Source of the DNA: Zavarzinia marina
GTDB taxonomy: Bacteria; Pseudomonadota; Alphaproteobacteria; Zavarziniales; Zavarziniaceae
Assembly: GCF_021568905.1 (NCBI RefSeq)
Contig: NZ_JAKGSB010000004.1
Span: 186,001 to 250,000 of the forward strand
Length of the DNA stretch: 64,000 bases
Reading direction: 5' to 3'
Below are positions 8,104-16,717 of this stretch, in pieces. Made by a program: the position numbers and the translations under genes. A model generated the notes under the pieces. That model saw only the letters and a list, made by a program, of their open reading frames with translations. It was not told the origin of the DNA and did not search any database. Each line of letters opens with the position of its first letter. Positions within the stretch are counted from its first letter, which is position 1.

Positions 8104-9391
8104 AGGCCTGATGGGCGGCGGCCAGCGCGGCTTCGAGCTTGCCCAGCCCCTCGTCCAGCACCTCGTCGGAGACGGTGAGCGGTACGAGGACGCGGATCAC
8201 ATTGCCGAAGACGCCGCAGGACAGAAGGATCAGCCCCATGTCGATGGCGGCGGCGGTGACCCGCTTGGTCGCCTCGGCGTCCGGCTCATAGCCGCCGCGG
8301 CTCTTCACGATGTCGAAGCCGATCATGGCGCCGGGGCCGCGGATCGCGGTCACGGGGACCACGTCGTTGCGGGTCGCGACCTTCGCCACGCGGGCCTTGA
8401 TGCGTTCGCCGATCGCATTGGCGCGGTCGAGCAGCTTTTCCTCGGCGATCACGTCGAGAACGGCGAGCGCCGCCGCGCAGGAGACCGGGGAGCCGGCATA
8501 GGTGCCGCCGATGCCGCCCGGATCGGCCGCGTCCATGATCTCGGCCCGTCCGATCACGCCGGAGATGGGAAAGCCCCCGCCCAGCGATTTGGCGACCGTG
8601 ACCAGGTCCGGCTCGACGCCCGAATGCTCGATGCCGAAGATCCGGCCGGTGCGGGCGAAGCCGGTCTGCACCTCGTCGGCGACGAGGACGATGCCGTGCT
8701 CGTCGCACAGCTTGCGCAGGGCGACGAGGAGTTCCGTCGGCGCCGCGTAGAACCCACCCTCGCCCTGCACCGGCTCGATGATGATGCAGGCGACGCGGCT
8801 CGGCTCGACGTCGGCGCGGAACAGGAATTCGATGGCGCGCAGCGAATCCTGGACCGTGACGCCATGTTCCGCCACCGGGAACGGCACGTGATAGATCTCG
8901 TTCGGCATGGGGCCGAACTTCTTCTTGTAGGGCAGGGTCTTGCCGGTCATGGCCATGCTCAGCATGGTGCGGCCGTGGAATGCGCCGGTGAAGGCGATGA
9001 CGGCACTGCGCCCGGTATGGGCACGCGAGATCTTCACCGCGTTCTCGGTCGCCTCGGCGCCCGTGGTGAAGAACACGGTCTTGGCCGGGCCCTTGAACGG
9101 GGCGAGCGCGTTCAGACGCTCCGCCAGTTCGACATAGCCTTCATAGGGGGCGACCTGGAAACAGGTATGGGTGAACTTGTCGAGCTGGTCGCGGACCGCC
9201 GCGATCACCTTGGGATGGCGGTGGCCGACGTTGAGCACGGCGATGCCGCCGGCGAAATCGACGAAGCGTTTGCCCTCGACGTCCCACAGCTCGGCATTCT
9301 CGGCCCTTTCGGCATAGACCGGATAGGCGACGGAAACGCCGCGCGGCGTGGCGGCCTCGCGGCGGGCGGTGAGATCGGCATTGCTGGCCAT
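8102..9391 (-). CDS. gabT: 4-aminobutyrate aminotransferase (class III, PLP-dependent)
   Basis: 429 residues, standard length for GABA transaminase. Class III landmarks are present: TGAEATENAVK (110-120), FHGRT (139-142), VADEVQTGFARTG (237-249, Asp239 contacting the pyridine N of PLP) and the Schiff-base Lys268 in VAKSLGGGFP. It transfers the amino group of 4-aminobutyrate to 2-oxoglutarate, giving succinate semialdehyde and glutamate. The start at 9391 (MASNADL) fits the family; an upstream in-frame ATG would add 26 atypical residues. No gabD is adjacent. Specificity for GABA over 5-aminovalerate or other omega-amino acids is inferred from overall similarity. Confidence 0.88.
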   Translation of the reverse strand: MASNADLTARREAATPRGVSVAYPVYAERAENAELWDVEGKRFVDFAGGIAVLNVGHRHPKVIAAVRDQLDKFTHTCFQVAPYEGYVELAERLNALAPFKGPAKTVFFTTGAEATENAVKISRAHTGRSAVIAFTGAFHGRTMLSMAMTGKTLPYKKKFGPMPNEIYHVPFPVAEHGVTVQDSLRAIEFLFRADVEPSRVACIIIEPVQGEGGFYAAPTELLVALRKLCDEHGIVLVADEVQTGFARTGRIFGIEHSGVEPDLVTVAKSLGGGFPISGVIGRAEIMDAADPGGIGGTYAGSPVSCAAALAVLDVIAEEKLLDRANAIGERIKARVAKVATRNDVVPVTAIRGPGAMIGFDIVKSRGGYEPDAEATKRVTAAAIDMGLILLSCGVFGNVIRVLVPLTVSDEVLDEGLGKLEAALAAAHQA

Positions 9392-9507
9392 GACGGAACC
9401 CCGAAGTGCAGGACGGATGGAGGGCCGAGTGTGCGGCCATCCAGGGTTCGCGACCATCAGCTTTATCATGCCAACTGGTGCCTTAAAGGCACCGGTTGCA
9501 TTGGTGC

Positions 9508-10458
9508 TCAGATGGCTTGCAGGGCGATATAGCCGCCATAGGCGGCCAGCAGCGCGGCACCGACGCCGCGCCCGATGACCCTGAAGGCGAACAATAGGCC
9601 GAGCAGCACCATGGCCACCACGATCATCAGGGGGCCGTCCATCGTGGCGAAGCGCGGCGCCACCGGCACCGGCGTGATGATGGCGGTGATGCCGAGGATG
9701 CAGAGCAGGTTGAAGATGTTGCTGCCCGCGACATTGGCCAGCACCACGTCCGAATGCTTGCGCATGGCGGCGACCACCGCCGTCGCCAGTTCCGGCAGCG
9801 AGGTGCCGACGGCGACCACGGTCAGGCCGATCACGGCTTCCGAAATGCCGAAGGCCCGGGCGATGCCGGTGGCGCCGTCGACCATGAGGCGGGCCCCGAC
9901 GACGAGCAGGGCGAGGCCGGCGAGCGTGATCACCGCCGCCAGCGGCGCCTTCATCGGAATGTCCCGGGCCTCGTCCGCCTCATGGGTGAAGGCCGAGACC
10001 TGGCGCCGCCGCTCGACCACATAGGTGGTGCCGAGATAGGCGAAGAGCAGCGCGACCATGGCGATGCCGACCACGCGCCCGATTTCGCCCAGCATGAAGA
10101 CCAGCACGGTGGCGATCGAGAACACCACGACGGCGCCGGCATCGCGGCGGATCGCCTTGTCGTCATTGGCGATGGGCGCGACCAGCGCGGCGACGGCGAC
10201 GATCAGCAGGATGTTGGAGATGTTGGAGCCGACGACATTGCCGACGGCGATGTCGGGCGAACCGGCGAGCGCCGCCTGGACCGAGACCAGGAGTTCCGGC
10301 GCCGAGGTTCCGAAGCCGATGATCACCATGCCGACGATCAGCTTCGAAATGCCGAAACGATCGGCGATGGCGACACTGCCCCGAACGAGAAACTCCCCCC
10401 CGAAGAACAGCAGCAGCAAGCCGCCGACGACGAATACGATATCCAGACCCACGATCAC
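9508..10458 (-). CDS. Calcium/sodium antiporter family protein (CaCA, YrbG type)
   Basis: About 316 residues with the internal duplication typical of the Ca2+/cation antiporter superfamily. Repeat 1 carries GFGTSAPELLVS and VVGSNISNILL; repeat 2 carries AVGTSLPELATA and VAGSNIFNLLC. These alpha-repeats, with acidic GTSxPE motifs, form the ion path. About ten membrane helices are evident in the inner membrane. The ion is probably Ca2+ exchanged for Na+ or H+. The start is GTG at 10458 (or the GTG at 10452), preceded by GGGGG; a longer frame to 10605 would add a non-conserved polar extension. Confidence 0.88.
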   Translation of the reverse strand: MIVGLDIVFVVGGLLLLFFGGEFLVRGSVAIADRFGISKLIVGMVIIGFGTSAPELLVSVQAALAGSPDIAVGNVVGSNISNILLIVAVAALVAPIANDDKAIRRDAGAVVVFSIATVLVFMLGEIGRVVGIAMVALLFAYLGTTYVVERRRQVSAFTHEADEARDIPMKAPLAAVITLAGLALLVVGARLMVDGATGIARAFGISEAVIGLTVVAVGTSLPELATAVVAAMRKHSDVVLANVAGSNIFNLLCILGITAIITPVPVAPRFATMDGPLMIVVAMVLLGLLFAFRVIGRGVGAALLAAYGGYIALQAI

Positions 10459-10549
10459 GCCCCCATTGCCGGAGCGCCGACTGGCCCCCGGTGTCCCCGG
10501 AACATGGTGCGTTTTCCCGGCCGTGCAAGCCCCCTGCTGCACCGCACCG

Positions 10550-11434
10550 TCAGGGGCGGTCGGTCGTCCCCTCGAGCCAGCGATCGAAAGCGCCGAGGAA
10601 GGCACGGGCGGCGACCACCAGAGCGGTGGTCTTCAGGCGCCAGGGGTCGAACAGGAAGACGTGGCGGCCGCCGTCGTGAAAGCGGACCACCATGGCACGC
10701 ACGCCCTGCCGCCGGCCGCTTTCGCCGATGCCCAGCGCCGCGATCTGATCGAAGCCGTGAAAGGTGCCGGTCATCGTCGGGCCGTTTCCCAGGGCGACCG
10801 CGTAACCGTCGTCGGCGAGGGCCACCACCGCCTCGCCGTGTCGGCCGTCTATCTTGGCACGGGTGACGAAGGTGGCGGTGACCGCCCTGCCCTTCAGGAC
10901 CCCCCGCGCGGCCATGAGATCGACCGCCACCGGGTCCGGCGCCGCGTCGGCAACCCGGCGCCGCGCCCAGAGAAAGGTGAAGAGAACGACGGCGAGTCCG
11001 GCCCCCGCCCCGATGAAATAGCGCCGATCGTCGAGCAGCAGGCCGGCCCCCGCCGCCGCCACGCCGCCGATCAGGCCGAGGCCGATCGCCACGGCCGCGA
11101 TCAGGCGGATCCGCTCGCCGCTGGTGCGCCAGGCCCGGAAACTGCGGCCGGGGCGATAGGCCCGGTGCCGGAACATCAGCAGGAGAACGGCGACGGGCAG
11201 CAGGGCGAGCCCGGCCCAGAGCGTCGGCGGCACCCCCGCCGCGAGCTTGGCCCAGCCGATCACCAGCGCTTCCCAGCGCTGCCAGGCCAGAAAGCCCATG
11301 CCGGCGAGAAACAGCAGGAAGCCGAGCACCAGCCGGACCCCACCGGCGGCGAACTGCACCTCGAGATGGTTCAGCACCCGAACCCCGGCCTGCCGTTCCG
11401 CCGCCGCCGGCGCCGTGATATCCCTTGCCGTCAT
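10550..11434 (-). CDS. Hypothetical four-helix membrane protein, YRPGRSF paralog A
   Basis: 294 residues, family not recognised. Two predicted membrane helices lie at about 33-52 and 65-86, then a cytoplasmic linker with the motif YRPGRSF (~93-99), two more helices at ~113-133 and ~140-156, and a soluble C-terminal domain (~165-294) containing GFDQIAALGIGESG. The protein just upstream on the same strand (11482-12480) shares the order helices-YRPGRSF-helices-soluble domain, including the IAALG segment, so the two are diverged paralogs. They read in the same direction with 47 bp between them and probably form one transcript with LysR. Function unknown; the shared C-terminal domain may be a PH-like or sensory module. 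Confidence 0.7.
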   Translation of the reverse strand: MTARDITAPAAAERQAGVRVLNHLEVQFAAGGVRLVLGFLLFLAGMGFLAWQRWEALVIGWAKLAAGVPPTLWAGLALLPVAVLLLMFRHRAYRPGRSFRAWRTSGERIRLIAAVAIGLGLIGGVAAAGAGLLLDDRRYFIGAGAGLAVVLFTFLWARRRVADAAPDPVAVDLMAARGVLKGRAVTATFVTRAKIDGRHGEAVVALADDGYAVALGNGPTMTGTFHGFDQIAALGIGESGRRQGVRAMVVRFHDGGRHVFLFDPWRLKTTALVVAARAFLGAFDRWLEGTTDRP

Positions 11435-11481
11435 CTGCCCGTTCCCAATGGTCGTCTTCGGTTCAGAGTCACGGAAAAACG

Positions 11482-12480
11482 TTAAGAAGGACTGGACTCC
11501 CCCTTCGACATCACATCGTCACCACAGGACATGGCAAACAGGGGCGCCTCCCGGCCGCAAGTCGCCTGAGACGACCACCAGCGGTCAACCTCGGCGACCA
11601 GGAGACGGGCGAAATGGAGTGGCGGCACCTCCTCGCCTTCATGGCGGCGGAGTTCCGCCCGCCAGATCGGCCCTTTCGGGTGCAGGAAGGCGACGACCGC
11701 GACCGAACCGTCCCAACCTTGATGAAGGCCGAGTGCCGCGATCTCGCCAAAGTTCCGGCGCATCGCGATCGCGCCACTGTCAGCGATACCGCAGAGGATC
11801 AACTCGTCGCCGACGATGGCGGCTATCCAGATTTCCGTGAACATTTCGACTGAAACTCGTCGATAGCCAACACAGGCGGCCGTCACCTCCTCGTGGTCGA
11901 CGAGACCGTATCGGATCAGCAAGTCGGTCGCCTCGTGATCGACCGACGGCAGGTCGCCGACAGGCCGGCGCAGGCAGAGAGCCCAGACCATGGCGAGAAC
12001 TGCCCCCGCGCCGAGCGGCACCATGACCTCCGGCTCGCCATATCCGGCGATCACAGTCAATGTCCCGCCGATCACCGTGACCGTAGCCAGACAGAAAACC
12101 GAGATCCTGAGCCAGCCCCCCGGTCCGAAACGAAACGGGTAGAAAGACCGGCCGGGCCGATAGGGGGTGATGCGCGTCTGCCGCCGCCCGTAGGCCTCTC
12201 CCACCTTGAAACCAGACAGGAGACCGAGAAGGAGGGCGAGGCCGAGCAGAAACGCGCCCGCCGCGGACGATTCCAGAAACCAGGATACGGGCACCGCGAC
12301 GAGAATGCCGAGACTCATGCCGATCATGGTGCCGGCCGCGATTGCGGCCGCGCCCACCACCGGATTCCATCGCCGATGCCAAAGAGGTAGCGTCGAAAGC
12401 CCGCGCTTCGGCCGTCCGTCCGTCGACCTCGCGGTCGTTCCATCACGGCCCCGGAACAGGATGCGAGACAGCCCCCTCAT
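11482..12480 (-). CDS. Hypothetical membrane protein, YRPGRSF paralog B, coupled to LysR
   Basis: 332 residues, not recognised. A basic N-terminus (1-35) is followed by two helices (~40-62 and ~72-92), the shared YRPGRSF motif (~105-111), two more helices (~124-145 and ~152-168), and a soluble domain with NFGEIAALGL and an aromatic segment EVDRWW near the end. Its ATG overlaps the stop codon of the LysR gene (ATGA, 12477-12480), so translation is probably coupled and the regulator may respond to, or share regulation with, this membrane protein. It resembles the downstream gene at 10550-11434 in architecture, though identity looks low. Confidence 0.7.
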   Translation of the reverse strand: MRGLSRILFRGRDGTTARSTDGRPKRGLSTLPLWHRRWNPVVGAAAIAAGTMIGMSLGILVAVPVSWFLESSAAGAFLLGLALLLGLLSGFKVGEAYGRRQTRITPYRPGRSFYPFRFGPGGWLRISVFCLATVTVIGGTLTVIAGYGEPEVMVPLGAGAVLAMVWALCLRRPVGDLPSVDHEATDLLIRYGLVDHEEVTAACVGYRRVSVEMFTEIWIAAIVGDELILCGIADSGAIAMRRNFGEIAALGLHQGWDGSVAVVAFLHPKGPIWRAELRRHEGEEVPPLHFARLLVAEVDRWWSSQATCGREAPLFAMSCGDDVMSKGESSPS

Positions 12481-13418
12481 GCCTGCCTCTCTTCCAGCGG
12501 GGATGCCCCCACCGCCACCGTCAGCCAGCGGCGCAGGCGGGTGAGGTCGCGGGTTTCCCAGAGGGCGGCGGGGGCGCGCAGGCGGTAGGTGCCGAGGCGG
12601 ATGTCGCTGTCGAGCACTTCGACCAGGCGGCCGGCGGCGATGTCGTCGCCGACCAGCAGGCTGTTGGCAAGCGCGATGCCCTGGCCCTGCAGGGCCGCCT
12701 CGATCGCCGCGTCGGCGTGCCAGAGACGGGGACCGTGGAGCGGTGGCACGGCATCGAGCCCGGCCAGCGCCAGCCAGCGGCGCCATTGCTCGCGGCTGTC
12801 CTCGTGGATCAGGGGGGCGGCGGCGATGTCGGCGGCCGCGCGGAAGGGACCGCGGCGCTCGACGAAAAGCGGGCTCGCCACCGGAAAGAAGCGGGGCGCC
12901 AGCAGGTCGCATTGGGCGACGCCCGGGGCGGGCGCCGGATCGAAGGCGATTTCGGCGTCCGCCTCGCCGGCACGGAAATCGGGGCTGCGGTCGGCGGGCT
13001 GGAGCGCGATGTCGACTCCGGGCAGGGCCGCCTCCAGCCCCGACAGGCGGCGCGCCAGCCAGCGGACGGCAAGCCCCGGCACGCAGAAGATGCGCATCTC
13101 CCCCGCCCCGCCGCGCGGCGACAGTTCCTCCGTCGCCTCGGCGATCAGGTCGAGGGCGCGGGCGATCCGCTCGTGATAGCGCCGCCCCTCCGGGGTCAGC
13201 ACGAGGCCGCGCCCGTCGCGCGCGACGAGGCGCACCCCGGCCCAGGATTCGAGGTTCGCGAGGTGGCGGCTGATCACCGTATGGCTGACGTTCAGATCCT
13301 CCCCCGCGCGGCGCGTACCGCCCAGACGGGCGACCGCCTCGAAGGCGCGAAGGGCGACGAGCGGCGGCAGGCGACGGGACAAGGGACACCCCAGGGACAA
13401 GGCAGGTGCGACGACCAT
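12477..13418 (-). CDS. LysR family regulator (GcvA/AmpR-like)
   Basis: About 313 residues from the ATG at 13418. The winged HTH begins with PLVALRAFEAVARLGG and the recognition segment VSHTVISRHLANLE, characteristic of the GcvA/AmpR branch. The C-terminal ~220 residues form a LysR substrate-binding domain with LIHED and GQGIALANSLL segments. Family members typically start just before the PPL segment, so the true start may be a later TTG near 13379. Its 3' end overlaps the next gene by 4 nt. The gene diverges from the beta-glucan synthase, making that enzyme or the membrane protein its likely targets. Confidence 0.85.
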   Translation of the reverse strand: MVVAPALSLGCPLSRRLPPLVALRAFEAVARLGGTRRAGEDLNVSHTVISRHLANLESWAGVRLVARDGRGLVLTPEGRRYHERIARALDLIAEATEELSPRGGAGEMRIFCVPGLAVRWLARRLSGLEAALPGVDIALQPADRSPDFRAGEADAEIAFDPAPAPGVAQCDLLAPRFFPVASPLFVERRGPFRAAADIAAAPLIHEDSREQWRRWLALAGLDAVPPLHGPRLWHADAAIEAALQGQGIALANSLLVGDDIAAGRLVEVLDSDIRLGTYRLRAPAALWETRDLTRLRRWLTVAVGASPLEERQA

Positions 13419-13550
13419 GAAGCGCGGGCCGCCGCCATGCAACGCCCACATGCCGCCCCCGCGATCCTTTCCGCAAGTGGATGAAATAACTGGGGAACCG
13501 GATGGTGCGATGCGGCGTTGTTGCCTTGACGTTGCCTCGGATCAGATGAA

Positions 13551-16268
13551 ATGCGCAAACTCGCCGGTAATCTCGCCGTCCTTCTTCTGCTGCTTGCCGC
13601 CCATGCCGGGCTCTGGGCCTGGCTCAACCGTCCGGTTCAGATGGCCGATTGGGATGGCAGCATCCAGGCGCTGTCCTTCGATCCGCACCGTGCCGACCAG
13701 AATCCCAACGACGGCGAACACCCGACGGCCGCGCAGATCGACGAGGATCTGGCGACGGTCGCGACCGTCGCGCAGGGCGTGCGCACCTATTCCACCCTGA
13801 ACGGCCAGGACGCCATTCCGGCGCTGGCCGAGCGCCACGGCCTGACCGTGATCGCCGGCGCCTGGCTGGACACCCGGGAGGAAAGCAACGCGGCCGAAAT
13901 CGCCGGCCTGATCCGGATCGCCAACGCCAATGCCAACGTGAAGCGCCTGATGGTCGGCAACGAGGCGGTGCTGCGCGGCGACCTGACGGTTCCCGAACTG
14001 ATCCGCCTGATCAAGGACGTGAAGCGCCAGACCGACCAGCCGGTCTCGACCGCCGAGCCGTGGCACGTCTGGCTCGACCATCCGGAACTGGTCGAATCCG
14101 TCGACTATATCGCCGTCCACCTGCTGCCCTATTGGGAAGGCGTGCCGGCCGATCAGGCGATCGACTATGTCGCGCGGCGCTACGACCAGATTGCCCGGGC
14201 CTATCCCGACAAGAAGATCCTGATCTCGGAAATCGGCTGGCCGTCCGACGGCCGGATGCGCGACGGCGCGGTGCCGAGCCTCGACAACGAGGCCGACTTC
14301 ATCCGCGATTTCCTGACCCTGGCGCGTGCGCGCGGCTGGGACTATTCCCTGATGGAAGCCTTCGACCAGCCCTGGAAGCGCCAGATCGAGGGCGCGGTCG
14401 GTGCCTATTGGGGCCTGTTCGATGCCGACCGCACGGCCAAGTTCCCCCTGTCGGGCGCCGTCACCGCCGTCCGCGATTGGCGGTCGCTCGCGGCGATCGC
14501 CGCCGCCATCGCGCTGCTGCCGCTGCTGTTCTTCCTGCGCCGCGCCGACAATCTGAAACCCCAGGGCAGGATCCTGTTCTCGGGGCTCATCATGGTCGCG
14601 GCCAATGTCGCGGTCTGGACCGTCCACTACGGCACCACGCAATATCTGAACGGGCCGATGATCGCGGTCTGGAGCCTGCTTTCCCTCGGCATGGTGTTCC
14701 TGATGTCGCTGATCCTGGCGGAAGGCTTCGAATTGTCGGAAGGCCTGTTCGCGCGGCGCCTGACGCGGCATTTCACGCCCTATCGCCTGCCCGCCTCGGC
14801 CGAGCGCGAGCGCGCCTGGCCCATGGTCTCGCTGCATCTGCCGATCTGCAACGAGCCGGCCGAGATGGTGCGCCGCACCCTCGACAGTCTGGCCCGGCTC
14901 GACTACCCGCATCTCGAGGTCCTGGTGATCGACAACAACACCAAGGACCCGGCGATCTGGCAGCCGGTGCAGGATTATTGCCGCCAGCTCGGCGCCCGCT
15001 TCCGCTTCTTCCATCTCGACCTCTGCAAGGGCTTCAAGGCCGGCGCGCTGAATTTCGCCGCCCAGCAGACCGCGCCCGAAGCGCGGGTGATCGGCGTCAT
15101 CGACAGCGACTATCTGGTCGAGCCGGACTGGCTGAAATCCACCATTCCCTATTTCGACGACGCCAAGGTCGGCTTCGTGCAGGCCCCCCAGGACCACTAC
15201 GACTGGACCGAGAGCGCCTTCAAGGAAATGATCAACTGGGAATACGCCGGCTTCTTCCACATCGGCATGTCGATCAGGAACGAGCGCGACGCCATCATCC
15301 AGCACGGCACCATGACCCTGATCCGCCGCGACGCCATGGCCGGGGTCGGCAATTGGTCGACCTGGACCATCTGCGAGGATGCGGAGATGGGCCTGAAGCT
15401 GATGCAGTCGGGCTGGAAGTCGGTCTATATCAACCATCCCTTCGGCCGCGGCCTGACGCCCGACAGTTTCGCCGCCTATCGCGGCCAGCGCTTCCGCTGG
15501 GCCTTCGGCGCCATGCAGATCCTGCGCGGGCGCGCCGCCTGGCTGAACCCGTTCCGCCGCACCGGCCTCTCGCTCGGCCAGAAGTATCACTTCATCATGG
15601 GCTGGGCGCCCTGGCTGGCGGACGCCATGAATCTTCTGTTCACGCTGGCGGGTCTCGCCTGGACCGTCGGCCTTCTGCTGCTGCCCGATTATTTCGCCTT
15701 CCCGGTCACCCTGTTCCTGGTGCCGACGCTGGCGGTGTTCGGCTTCAAGCTGGCCTATACGTTCTCGCTCTACGCGAAGCGCGTACCGTGCACGCCGGTG
15801 CAGGCGGCGGGTGCCGCGCTGGCCGGGCTGGCGCTCACCTATACGGTCGGCAAGGCCTTCGCCATCGGCCTCGTCAAGAAGCAGAAGCCCTTCCTGCGCA
15901 CGCCCAAATGCGCCGACAAGCCGGCCGCCATCCAGGGCCTGCTGAACGCCAGGGAAGAGACCACCCTGATGCTGCTGCTCTGGGCCGCCGCCGCCGCCGT
16001 CGCCGTGGTCTACGGCGAGCGTGATCGCGAATCCTGGGTCTGGGTCGCGGTGATGCTGGTGCAGTCCCTGCCCTATCTGGCCGCCCTGGTGCTGTCCATG
16101 GCTTCCGCCCTGCCCGGCCTGCGCCGCCTGCCGTTCAGCGGCACCGCGCCCCTGTCGTCCGGTGGCCCCAGGCAGGGTGCGCATGCCGCCGGCCAGCTCC
16201 CCGCCGGTCCTCTCCAGGCCAGTCAGATCCAGGCCAACCACATGCAGTCGCCGGGCGCCGGGCATTGA
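13551..16268 (+). CDS. Beta-glucan synthase: GH17-like domain fused to GT2 glycosyltransferase (NdvB/NdvC-like)
   Basis: 905 residues. An N-terminal membrane anchor (~5-25) leads into a periplasmic GH17-like domain (~35-305) in which both expected catalytic acids are present: Glu138 in MVGNEA and Glu227 in ISEIGWPS. Two or three helices (~312-390) precede a cytosolic family 2 glycosyltransferase with DSD (518-520), a CEDAEMG acceptor-site motif and QRFRW. More helices follow, and a His/Gln-rich tail. GT2 would polymerise UDP-glucose into beta-glucan and thread it out; the GH17 domain would branch, cyclise or trim it. In Bradyrhizobium the corresponding functions are split between NdvB and NdvC for cyclic beta-1,3/1,6-glucan. 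The product linkage here is inferred. GtrA starts on its last base. Confidence 0.85.
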   Translation: MRKLAGNLAVLLLLLAAHAGLWAWLNRPVQMADWDGSIQALSFDPHRADQNPNDGEHPTAAQIDEDLATVATVAQGVRTYSTLNGQDAIPALAERHGLTVIAGAWLDTREESNAAEIAGLIRIANANANVKRLMVGNEAVLRGDLTVPELIRLIKDVKRQTDQPVSTAEPWHVWLDHPELVESVDYIAVHLLPYWEGVPADQAIDYVARRYDQIARAYPDKKILISEIGWPSDGRMRDGAVPSLDNEADFIRDFLTLARARGWDYSLMEAFDQPWKRQIEGAVGAYWGLFDADRTAKFPLSGAVTAVRDWRSLAAIAAAIALLPLLFFLRRADNLKPQGRILFSGLIMVAANVAVWTVHYGTTQYLNGPMIAVWSLLSLGMVFLMSLILAEGFELSEGLFARRLTRHFTPYRLPASAERERAWPMVSLHLPICNEPAEMVRRTLDSLARLDYPHLEVLVIDNNTKDPAIWQPVQDYCRQLGARFRFFHLDLCKGFKAGALNFAAQQTAPEARVIGVIDSDYLVEPDWLKSTIPYFDDAKVGFVQAPQDHYDWTESAFKEMINWEYAGFFHIGMSIRNERDAIIQHGTMTLIRRDAMAGVGNWSTWTICEDAEMGLKLMQSGWKSVYINHPFGRGLTPDSFAAYRGQRFRWAFGAMQILRGRAAWLNPFRRTGLSLGQKYHFIMGWAPWLADAMNLLFTLAGLAWTVGLLLLPDYFAFPVTLFLVPTLAVFGFKLAYTFSLYAKRVPCTPVQAAGAALAGLALTYTVGKAFAIGLVKKQKPFLRTPKCADKPAAIQGLLNAREETTLMLLLWAAAAAVAVVYGERDRESWVWVAVMLVQSLPYLAALVLSMASALPGLRRLPFSGTAPLSSGGPRQGAHAAGQLPAGPLQASQIQANHMQSPGAGH

Positions 16269-16711
16269 TGGGCGGCGACGGGCATCCGCCGCCTCCCTCG
16301 CCGCTCGCGCGGCTGCTGAATGCTCCCTTCCTGCGCTTCGCGCTGATCGGGGTGCTGGGTGCCGGGGTCGACATCGCCGCGCTCTATGCCGCGCTCTACG
16401 CGCTCGGCCTCGGGCTCTATGTCGGGCGGGTGTTCTCCTTCGCCGCCGCCGTCACCTTCACCTTCTTCGCCAATCGCGCCTTCACCTTCCGGCACGCTTC
16501 GCGCATGCCCTTGCTGAGGCAATGGGCGCTGTTCGCGAGCAGCCAATTGCTCGGCCTCGGTGCCAATTACGCGGTCTATGCCGCCCTGGTGACATGGTGG
16601 GATCTGGCGCGCGGCATTCCGGCGATCGCCGTGATCGCCGGGTCCCTGACCGGTCTCGTCTTCAATTATTCTGCCGCGAGCCGGCTGGTGTTCCGCCGGC
16701 CGCGCGCCTGA
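16268..16711 (+). CDS. GtrA family membrane protein
   Basis: 147 residues with four helices (roughly 22-42, 48-68, 85-104, 115-135), matching GtrA. The family signatures are RFALIGVLGAGVD at the start, FANRAFTFR after helix 2 and FNYSAASRLVFR at the end. GtrA proteins are thought to flip lipid-linked sugars across the inner membrane. The ATG overlaps the beta-glucan synthase stop codon by one base (TGATG), so translation is coupled. This suggests it moves a lipid-linked sugar or otherwise assists glucan decoration or export. It converges with the first WS/DGAT gene. Confidence 0.88.
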   Translation: MGGDGHPPPPSPLARLLNAPFLRFALIGVLGAGVDIAALYAALYALGLGLYVGRVFSFAAAVTFTFFANRAFTFRHASRMPLLRQWALFASSQLLGLGANYAVYAALVTWWDLARGIPAIAVIAGSLTGLVFNYSAASRLVFRRPRA

Positions 16712-16717
16712 GCACAC

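Noticed and set aside
13542-16265. Antisense frame of 907 residues opposite the beta-glucan synthase
   Set aside because: Composition (Gly/Arg/Gln/His/Asp rich, no domains) is a shadow of the plus-strand gene with its GT2 and GH17 motifs.
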